The position numbers were made by a program, and so were the translations under genes. From positions 1 through 64,000 of the forward strand of contig JARBJD010000296.1 of the NCBI GenBank assembly GCA_033064195.1: a stretch of DNA of 64,000 bases. The letters run 5' to 3'. The DNA is from Blattamonas nauphoetae. Taxonomy: Eukaryota > Preaxostyla > Oxymonadida. Below the pieces are notes generated by a model. That model saw only the letters and a program-made list of their open reading frames with translations. It did no database searches and was not told the DNA's origin. Below are positions 55,601 through 64,000 of this stretch, in pieces (position 1 is the stretch's first letter; each line of letters begins with the position of its first letter).

Positions 55601-58600
55601 TGTGCCGCTTCCAACATTTCCCGAGCTCTGTCCTGCTCAACCCTTCGTTCAACAGATGCCGTCTTGTCGTGGCTGATCTGCTTCATCCACATCACTTCCA
55701 CCGATTTTTCTTCAGCACAACCAGTGGCGACACTCAAACAGATGACTTGGGGGATGTCGGTGAACACGCCAGGCTGCACCTCGTCGTCGATGAACAGGCG
55801 TGCTTCTCGTCGGTCCATGTTCACTCGAATCGTTGCTGTCTGCTCAAACTCTTCACATTTCTTGTTTGTTCCTTCTGGCTTGAATTCATCCCCTGCTTTC
55901 CACATCATTCCGGACGAAAGAATGAAATCGCCACCAATCCCGCTCCGCCACCTTCCACAGTGATACTGTGTAGCATCCATTGGAAGAGGATGTCTGAGAT
56001 ACCCAAGGACTGAAAAGATGAGAAGAAAGAAGGACATGCTCACGTTTTTGAACGTGGTCATTGTTGTTCGGATTTTGAGTTCCCATTCTCCTTCAGCAAC
56101 GGGGAAAGTGAAGGCAGATCTCCAGTCCCCAGATTCGAGTGGAATGATCTGTGTGAGGATGGAGCCATCGAGTCTGTGGCTGCTTTTATCGAATGTTTCG
56201 AGTCCCATGATCCCCATCCAAATCGGTGTTTCAGGAACGGCAGCTTCAAGGTCCTTTCGTCTGGCTTCCTTTCGTTGTCGATCAAGCGTGATTGCTTCGT
56301 CGGGCTCGATCCTTTTCAACCACAGCACTTCCACTGATCTTTCATCTGTACAGCAAGTTGAAATGCCAAGCCGGAGAACTCTGGGGATGTCGGTGTACAC
56401 CCCAGACTGTTTCTCCTCGTCCATAAACAATCTTGCTTCTTTTTTCTCCATGTTCACACGAATCGTTGCTGTCTGCCCAACTCTTTCGAATCTCTCAACT
56501 ATTTCTTTTGGCTGGGTTTTTTCACTTGCTGGCCAAATTTTTCCATTTCTGAGCAAAAAAGACCCACTCATTCCACCGGGAAGTTGCCCACACTCCATCT
56601 GCGTGGCATTTTCAGGAAGAGGATGTCTGAGGAAGCCAAGTGCTGAAAAGATGAGAAGAAAGAACAACACACTCACGTTCCGGAAGGTACGTTCAGTTGC
56701 TCTGACCTTGAGTTCCCATTCCCCGTCAGCGATTGGGAAGGTGAACACTGATCTCCATGTTGTGCCTTCCCCTTCCTTCAATGTTTTGGTGACAAAAATG
56801 GTGGTGGAGTTGAAAAAATGGAAATCTGCGTCGAAATCTCGGATTGAGGCCGTGCCTATCCAAATCTGGGTTCGTTTTACGGCCGACTCGAAGAGGTCCC
56901 TTTGCAGTGTGAGTTCCCGACGCACGAGAGATTCTGTTTCATCATGTTCCAACTTCTTCAACCACAACACTTCCACACACTTGTTCGGTGTCTTCGTGAA
57001 TGTGCTGATTCCGATGCAGAGCGGCGATGGGATGTCGGCAAAAATACCCGGCTGCTCCTCATCATCGATGAACAACCGCGCCTCCCGCCGCTCCAGATTC
57101 ACTCGAAGAGCTGCCGTTTGACCATTTTCAACACATTTCTTGTTTGGATTGTCTGGCAAGAACTCTTTGGCTTTTCGCCACATCTGGCCATTTATGAGTG
57201 TGAAGTGTCCCCCATCAATACCTTTGTGTGACCCACAACAATAGTGTGTTGCAGCTTCAGTGAAAGGGTGAGCGAGAAAACCGATTTCTGAAGAAAATGA
57301 AGGGAAAGATGAGTTATACTTGTGTCGCGAATGCTGGTCTTTGTCACCCGAATTCTGAACTCCCATTCACCCCCTCCGATCGGAAACGTCAATGCTGTTC
57401 CCAGTTCATCTAGTTCGCCGATCTGCTCAATGGTCTTTGCTGTGAGATTGTGGATTTTGGGATCGAACGTTTTGATGGAATCCATGCCCATCCAAATCTG
57501 AAGACCCCCAAATAATGCTGACAGGGAAACATTTGACTCGGTCATCAAAAGTTTGGCTTGCTCAGCCGTTCTTTTATCCGCGGCGTTTTGCTCCAGCGAT
57601 GTGAACGAATCAGCATCGACCACGATGAGTCGAGTCTCGTCAATGTCACAAATTTGGGACAAAATCAACGGGATCTGATGAGAAATTGGGTTTGAGAGGA
57701 ATGCGGTTTGTGAAAGAGCAAGAAAAGCCGAGTGAATGACTCGCTTGTTGTTCAGCGGTGTCTTCGTCGCAGAGAGACTTTCAAGGATCCGTGACACTTC
57801 CGAAAGAAGACGAAGCATCTGTTGTTCAGTGGCATCGGAGTTTAGGCGAGGGAGAAGAAGCGGCAAGTTCTGCCACGAATCGCTTTTCACCACAGAACTC
57901 AGACTGAGGTCTTGATTCGATAACTCACATAAGACAGAGTCTATCGTCGGAAATGTTTCATTTGGGTCAACGTCAGTCGTGTCCTCCTCCTCGCGGCTGT
58001 GACAACGATGAAGTGAAGAAAAATGAAGGCAGACGAGTCCTCTTGAGCTTCTCTACGAAGAGCAATCCGGGCCATTTCCATGAAGGCCTCGTCAACATTG
58101 CAATTGTCTTTGGAGGACGTCTCGTAGAACAGAATATTCCCTTTCGATTTGCACCATTCTTCCGCACGCTGTGTTGCAACCTAAAATGGAGGAATGAGCA
58201 TCACAAAAGAAGAGAAATCACACAGTCCGTTGATCTTCAAGATCACTCTTGTTTCCAAGGACAATGAAAGGGAAGTTTTCTGGATCGGTGGGGGATCCTT
58301 GGGTGAGGAATTCGTCCTTCCAGCTTTCCAGATTTTCGAACGTTTTGGTGGCGGTCACATCGTAGACAAGAATACATGCATCAGAGCCGCGGTAGAAAGC
58401 AACGCCGAGAGATTGGAGTCGTTCAATACCAGCTAGAAAGGGACAAGAAATGGAGGTGTAAAATTGAAGTAGAAGGATGTGAAATTGAAAAAATGAGAGA
58501 TTAACACACCTGTATCCCAAATCTGCATTGTAACTTGGCGTCCATCAACCATGACTTCCTGATAAAACAAAACAAGCAGGAGGAATGGAGAAAAGCGCGG

Positions 58601-58809
58601 ATGGAGACAAAATAACATAAAACAAGGGAGCAGGGAAATATTGGAGTATTATAAGGGTTTCACACCTTGGTGACGAAATCGGGACCGGTTGTCTTATTGT
58701 ATTGTTCGCTGAACTTTTGATGTGCGAATTGGTTGATGATAGATGTCTTTCCAACACAAGAGTCACCAATGGCGATGATTTTCAAAAGTGCGCGTTTTTT
58801 CTGAGTCAT
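52659..58809 (-). CDS. Rab7-like GTPase fused to six SPRY-like modules (second copy)
   Basis: ATG at 58809. Same plan as the gene at 30729-39022: Rab exons (first exon [52 protein letters not shown]), the 38-nt intron into a diverged acidic linker ([18 protein letters not shown]), the helical region, then six SPRY-like modules. Modules 1-2 and 4-6 match modules 1-2 and 7-9 of the first copy. Module 3 begins like a module-3 type but its tail ([32 protein letters not shown]) matches the tail of module 6, so three modules were lost or gained by unequal recombination. About 1,800 residues. The catalytic Gln is Ile here. The last two modules are almost identical between copies. Confidence 0.82.
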
Positions 58810-59002
58810 TTGACGGGTGTCGACACCGATCCCATATTTTTGTTCTTTGATGTTTTATCGCTGGAAACTGTCGTTTTGACTCTCTGCCTACCTATCCAGA
58901 TGTTCAATGCATACATCACGGTGAGGAACCAGAGGAGAAGATCTCCTTTGATTTGATCAACACATTATTCCTTTTTTTCTCATTGTGAACACTCTTCTTT
59001 CC
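58810..59002. other. Upstream region of the second Rab-SPRY gene
   Basis: Short divergent spacer; no family A gene follows here, unlike upstream of the first copy. No motif I can support. Confidence 0.4.
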
Positions 59003-59576
59003 ATGTCCATGGATTCCCATCGTACGAGTCTGTTTGGTCGTGAGATTTATCAAGTTTCACACCCTTCAAACTCTTCCTATTCGACACAGTCAAATTTCTG
59101 GGATCCCTCGAACTTATCACTATCACAGTCGAACCCAGTTGATCGAATCTCTCCATTTGCACCTGAATCTGAGAGTCATTCAAATATCTCGCCTGAACAA
59201 TGGGGAGTAAACATGGGATTCGACTCTCTCTTCCCAAATACACCGACCTTCTTTTCATTTCCTCATTCAACCTCACCTCCACTTCCTCCTTCGATGGAGT
59301 TTTCCTTTGTAGCGCCCCATGATGGTGATAAGACTTTTCTCGACACCAAAGTGGAATCTGTTCCACACGCTGTTTCTCATACACCACCCGTCACACCACA
59401 CACCTCAAATTCGCCAGTCTCCTCAGTGCCTTCGACTGTTCCCCCAGCGTATGTGAGCTCCAAAATATATCACACCGTGACACCCTCATCAAGACAAAAG
59501 AAACGCTTCCTGGATCGGACTGTATCGCCAGTTCGCAAATCGTCATCTCGAACCATAACATTTATAGTCCCTCCAC
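59003..59576 (+). pseudogene. Ser/Pro-rich ORF, ended by a MITE
   Basis: ATG at 59003 opens MSMDSHRTSLFGREIYQVSH and runs about 190 codons of Ser/Pro/Thr-rich protein with several SP/TP sites and a basic stretch near the end (SRQKKRFLDRTVSPVRKSSS). At 59577 the frame enters an inserted element, and the last ~20 residues before the stop are element-derived, so the natural C-terminus is lost or lies beyond 59913. Disordered by composition; possibly a nuclear or regulatory protein, family unknown. Confidence 0.5.
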
Positions 59577-59911
59577 AAAACCGGCTAAAATATACAAAAC
59601 CGGTTTTATTCATTATATGGTCATTTTTCACAATATAATGCAAGAATTGTACTTTAATAACTCTTAGAAACATGGGAACGGTAGTTTGATAAGAGAGAAT
59701 ATCATCAAAATCGCAAAAAAAACATGAGAAAGTGTCCAAATAATGGGGAAAATGCCTTCTTTTTGTCACTTCTTGGTTTTTGAAAAATCACTAGTTCTTC
59801 TTGAAATGGTGTATTACGTAACGTGTTGAGAGATTATGGCGAAATTGTGGATGAAACGTCTTATTTTGATTTTAGCCGGTTTAATAAATAAAACCGGTTT
59901 TGTGGAGGGTC
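59577..59911. mobile_element. MITE, 335 bp, TA target duplication
   Basis: Inverted ends GTCCCTCCACAAAACCGG and GACCCTCCACAAAACCGG. Each end also carries the second block AAAACCGGTTTTATT / TTAAACCGGCTAAAAT. TA at 59575-59576 and 59912-59913. No coding capacity. Confidence 0.85.
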
Positions 59912-59913
59912 TA

Positions 59914-60403
59914 TTATTCCACATCAATTACCCTGAGCAAATGTGCAAACACACCCTGAACAGTGTGTGCTGGACAAAAAGTGCGTCAGCACAACATTCA
60001 CACTTTCTTGATTCCAAAAAAAAGGGTCCAAAAAAGTTACTCCGATTATTGAAACTTTAGAGACTTTTCCCCGTGATCTTTAACTGAAAATTTCCTCTAT
60101 TTCGATATATAGAATGTCATTTTGTCAGTTTATCTCTTCATCCCCAACTATTCATCGGATCCGTTCCTATCATCAATTCCCTCCATCGTCGTGAAAAGAG
60201 ACAAGGTTAACAAACTGTTGGACATTGTTTTCATGTGATATCTTCTGATTTGTGAATTTGAGATTTGTTTCACTCGATTGAGCCTAGTTATTCATGGATT
60301 AGATCATCCTCCAGACTCTGTGCTGAATTTCAGAAATGATGGGCCCAAAGTGCACAAGATCGAACAACATGCACAAACCACCACAAACACAACATCCAAC
60401 ACA
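59914..60403. other. Intergenic, no supported gene
   Basis: AT-rich DNA. It may contain the displaced 3' part of the Ser/Pro-rich ORF, but I see no clear continuation. Confidence 0.4.
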
Positions 60404-62194
60404 ATGACTTCTGAAAAGATTAATCAAAAGCTAGGGTGTTTTCTCTTCTCTCTCATCCTTCTTCTCCTTTTTTGCTCTATATCTCATCTCTCACTCATAG
60501 ATTGTGACCGTAACGGGGAACATTGTAGTGTCGGAATGGTATGTCCCCCTCTCGTTTACCTCTCTTTTATGGACTGTCCACTGATTTAGAACATCATTAA
60601 AGATGGATGGAATCTGGAATGAGTTGGATCAGTCTGCCAGACACGATCGGTAAATCAAATGCTGAAATGATCTCACCGTACGTCGCCCTCTCTTTTCTCT
60701 CCCTCTTTATTGTTTTTTCGAAGTTAGGACTTAATTATTGATAGATTGAAAAGCAAAGTGAATGATCATTCTGGCCGTCACGATCGGGCAGGGTCATGCT
60801 GAAGAGCGCACACCGTATGCTTCCCTCTCTGTTTACATCTCCATTTATTGTTTCTTCTCTATTTTTAAGACCTAATTACCAGTCGATACGGAGTAAAAAG
60901 ACTCTGATCTAACCTGTTGTCCTGATCGGACAGTGGATTGTATACTCACGCACGTCGTGTGTTTCTCTCTTTGTTTGCCTCAATCTTGATTGTTTTTCCC
61001 CTTTGAAGACTTATTGAGCAATAGGTACCTTTAGAAATGACTCCGTTCAAACGGGCTGTCCTGATCGGACAATGTAATGCCGAAGAGCACAAACGGTATG
61101 TTCCTCCCTTTACTTTCATCTCATTTATCTTCTTGAATTATCATCCTCTCTCTCCTTCTGATTCCCCTCATATCTTCCTCTCTTTTCCTTTTCCTCGTGA
61201 TGTCGATTCTTTTACTCTGTCTTTGCTGTCCCTGAAGCCAAACTGTCCATATGGGAATGGAGCCGTGGTGGTGAACCTCTCCTCTACTCGTGTTATCTCA
61301 GGACAGAGCGCCAACCACACCCTTGACAATCTTGTCATCACAGTCAATGGATTGGACAGCCCTCTGTGCTCAAACAACCCCAAATGCCACACGTTGACCT
61401 ACATGTCCAGTAACTCAAACAAAGATGCTAAAATTGCTGTTGAAGAAGGGACTTTTGATGTATCCCAAACAGAAGAAGGGTTTGACGTCACATCCCGCAA
61501 GCTTGTTATCACAGGCAGTGGAATGACAAACACCATAATCAAACTGTCAAAGCCAGCCAATCGAAGAACATCTTTCTCGGTGACATCTGGTCAATTGGCC
61601 ATGATATTAATCGCGTTCTCACTCAAAGGCGGAGAGGCCGGACTTCAGTTAACAATCTTCAATCTGAACGGAAAGGGGTCGCTGACTCTCGCAGGATGCA
61701 ATTTTACTCATTCAGTCAACGTGATCAAGTCCAGGTTCACCGTTATTCAGAGGGGCACACTCAAAGTCACCAAATGTGATTTCTCGTCACTTCCATCAAC
61801 CTGCACACACAATCTTGTCATAAACGTCTCACTGCAAGGGAATCTTCAGATCTTAATCGACACTTGCGTGTTCACCTCGATCACTCTCCAAAATCCTGAC
61901 GATCTCTTCCAATCTGCGGTTCTTCTTAACATCGAAGGAGATATGACCAACTACCAACTGCAAGCGCTGACATTCACAGGAGGAGCAGCATGCAAAGGTT
62001 CAGACCTTCATTTTGCGTGTCCAGATGTTGTGCCGGTTCACATCCGTTCCCACTGCAGATTCAGCTTCAAAGACAACAAAAAGGGCAATAGACGCTTCCA
62101 TGTCAAAACAGAAACAAATAGAGGATCTAAACAATTTCGTTCTTCAATGGTATTTCTCAAGACAGACGCTTTTCGTTTCAGCCACTGGAGATGA
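60404..62194 (+). CDS. Secreted beta-helix surface protein, two exons, 3' end uncertain
   Basis: Exon 1 60404-60538 encodes a hydrophobic leader (CFLFSLILLLLFCSI) and IDCDRNGEHCSVGM. Intron 60539-61237 (GTATGT...GAAG). Exon 2 from 61238 (PNCPYGNGAVVVNLSSTRVI) is in phase 0 and runs to a stop at 62194. Beta-helix-type strands are visible (GKGSLTLAGCNFTHS, GTLKVTKCDFSS, ILIDTCVFTSI). Near the end, the entry motif LFVSATGDDNRNGK, known from related beta-helix surface proteins, lies in another frame (about 62167-62210), so either a further short intron (possible GT at 62149, AG at 62180) or a frameshift cuts the gene. No membrane anchor is seen; probably incomplete. Confidence 0.6.
60539..61100. 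repeat. Diverged tandem repeats (~135-140 bp) within the intron
   Basis: Four to five units, each with a GTATGT/GTACGT-like start (60539, about 60677, 60806, 61094; a weaker one near 60950), a pyrimidine tract with TTTATTGTTTTT, an AAGACTTAATTA-like block and CTGTCCTGATCGGACA-like sequence. Every unit carries potential donor and acceptor motifs. Confidence 0.65.
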
Positions 62195-64000
62195 CAATCG
62201 CAATGGCAAAACGGCAGAAATTGAATGCAAATCAATCAGTCGCGTCGATCCTACCAATCCGTGCACCGCAGCAGGCCGACATCATAGCGCTGTGCAGGTT
62301 CGCCTTCCTATCACCGTTGGGGCTGTTCATCTCCTCGTCCGCAACTGAGCTGTGGCTCGTCGTTCGCCTTCCGTTTCGCTGATTGCAGGCAACAACTCTA
62401 TGGGAAGAATCCCTCAGCGGATCGGAAGACAGTGGCAACTCCTGATAGAACAGGAATTGCGCACCAATGATTCAGTGTTCGAGTGGAAGCTGAGAAAGAA
62501 GGCGAGAAGGAACTGAACAAGCCGCATTCGCTTTTCAAAATGAATACCCTCTCCTCTCGCTCGATCCTCCTCTACCCCAACAACCAAGTTCTCATCGTCC
62601 TTCCCGAATGATACGCAAGAGCAACTGGCCTCGACTGCACAAACCACTCCACAATGTAGTCAGAGAAGATAGTCAAGTACTGAAAGTTGAACAGAATGTG
62701 TGAGAGACGAGAACATTCACTTTAAGGATATCCATTTCATTTAGAGCCACTATTATTTTCACAGGACCATCTCGTCTCCAATATAGATTTCATGTTGCAT
62801 TCTTCTGTCATTTTTCCATTGTACAATCACGACGGTTGACCAGGTTTATCCTTCCGGTTGAATTGGAACGTAATATGGGTTGATCAATCCAGACTTAGAT
62901 TCACACATTAGATGAGGTTCTACTTAACAGTTTGATCTGATTTCAACAAGTTAATCCATCTAGTATCGAAATAGAGACATATGTGACGTGTTCCGTTTCT
63001 GAACAGTGTGTGTGCTGAAAAATGACAAAATTGCGCAAAAGCTCAGGGTAACACATCAACAAAATGCCCAGTCAATGCCGGCAAGCTCTGGATATTCACA
63101 ACCGACTTTCTTCTCGGAATCGTCGCCTGAAGAAGAAAGTGGGAGCCAGAACACAGTCATGGACAAAAGTGATCGGCAGGAAAAATGACAAACTCTGGTC
63201 TGACGATTTGGGAAAGGAGTTCGATGCTGAAACGACACATGTGTGGAGGTGACATAACATCGACACGCATCGAGGTTAGTAGACTGGTCTACAGTTCGTG
63301 GGTGAGAAATACGAACCATTCCACTGTAGACGTTTTTTTACGAATGTTTTCTTTTTCTTGCGGAGGAGGCTGAGGATCTCGCTAATTTCGGTATCAATGA
63401 TCTCATCTCATCACCACCTCTCACTGTGTGAAAAATTGTCGATTGTGGTTGAGCACATATTTTTGTCACTTTTTTTCAGACCCTTCATTCTTCCGTATCT
63501 CCATCATGAAACAACTGCTCGCTCTGATTTTCTCGCCACAATGGTTTTTTTGATGATGAAGTGTCTGACAACATAAAAACCAAATTTCACCGCTCAGTGT
63601 TTCTGGACAGGAAAACCGAGAACTTTTGTCCATGACTGACAAGACCAAGCCACATTATCTGTTTGTCACGCAGATCCCAAGGCCGCTTGTGAGGAGCGAT
63701 TTTTCTATTTCCTTTTCAGCACGTGGGTGATTTGATCCAGTCATCCCGCTTCGTTTATAAATGGTTTTTTGTTCGTCCTACAAATTCATCGTTTTGGCAC
63801 GGATTCAAGTTTATTCGCTGATAATCGCTCTTTCATTTGTTCGCTGGTTATCACTCTTTCCATTCTCCGCTAATATTCGCTTCGATTTTCATGATCTCTT
63901 CTGTTCAGAATTATTTCTTTTCGCAATTTCTCCATTTCTCTTGGTTCTCCTCTCTTCTGCTGAGCACTGTCCAAAAAAGGTCACTCTGATTGTTCTCAAT
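62195..64000. other. No supported gene
   Basis: Short ORFs only. 62240-62640 has some protein-like bias on both strands and may be decayed gene sequence. 62650-63000 is AT-rich non-coding. 63800-63880 holds a short degenerate repeat (TTCGCTGATAATCGCTCTTT and variants). Confidence 0.4.

Noticed and set aside
1-64000. CRISPR arrays, tRNA or rRNA genes, bacterial operons
   Set aside because: No regular spacer-repeat array, no cloverleaf with tRNA box sequences and no rRNA-like sequence seen; gene structure is eukaryotic.
63980-64000. Possible repeat end shared with about 60020 (CCAAAAAAGGTCACTCTGAT against CCAAAAAAGTTACTCCGATT)
   Set aside because: Short, low-complexity and at the window edge; cannot be tested here.

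Overview
The window looks like nuclear DNA of a protist. Genes sit on both strands, stops follow the standard code, and coding regions are cut by very short GT...AG introns (about 30-110 nt). Gene types are eukaryotic: a Rab7-like GTPase, poly(ADP-ribose) glycohydrolase, an ABCC transporter fragment, receptor-like pseudokinases with parallel beta-helix ectodomains, and SPRY-like repeats. This mix suggests an oxymonad-like metamonad (Preaxostyla). That is an inference from gene style; I see no single marker that proves it.

Layout. (1) 1-11060: two tandem receptor-like genes (beta-helix ectodomain, one membrane span, degenerate kinase C-lobe). The first is frameshifted. The second is open apart from two non-autonomous DNA transposons. 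(2) 11282-24066: four minus-strand copies of an intron-rich family of unknown function, called family A here. Between them lie a secreted GPI-like protein, an unrecognised ORF and an ABCC fragment. (3) 24482-26530: a PARG gene. (4) 26833-39022 and 39092-58809: a tandem duplication of one unit, a plus-strand family A gene converging on a large minus-strand gene. The large gene encodes an N-terminal Rab7-like GTPase, a helical linker, and a string of SPRY-like modules: nine in the first copy, six in the second. (5) 58810-64000: a Ser/Pro-rich ORF ended by a MITE, a beta-helix surface protein gene with tandem repeats in its intron, and about 1.8 kb with no supported gene.

Mobile DNA is a major theme. 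In most cases a paralogue or a target duplication gives the empty site. Elements found: a whole-looking DIRS-type tyrosine-recombinase retrotransposon (39664-44483), a 5-kb TIR element carrying gene-like fragments (44662-49648), and seven shorter TIR elements with TSDs of 2 (TA), 3 or 8 bp. The family A gene at 39092-51955 is cut into four pieces by three of these.

The most novel item is the Rab7-SPRY-repeat fusion, present twice. In both copies the catalytic glutamine of the GTPase (DTAGQE) is replaced, by Leu in one and Ile in the other. That predicts a Rab with impaired GTP hydrolysis joined to a multivalent binding scaffold.
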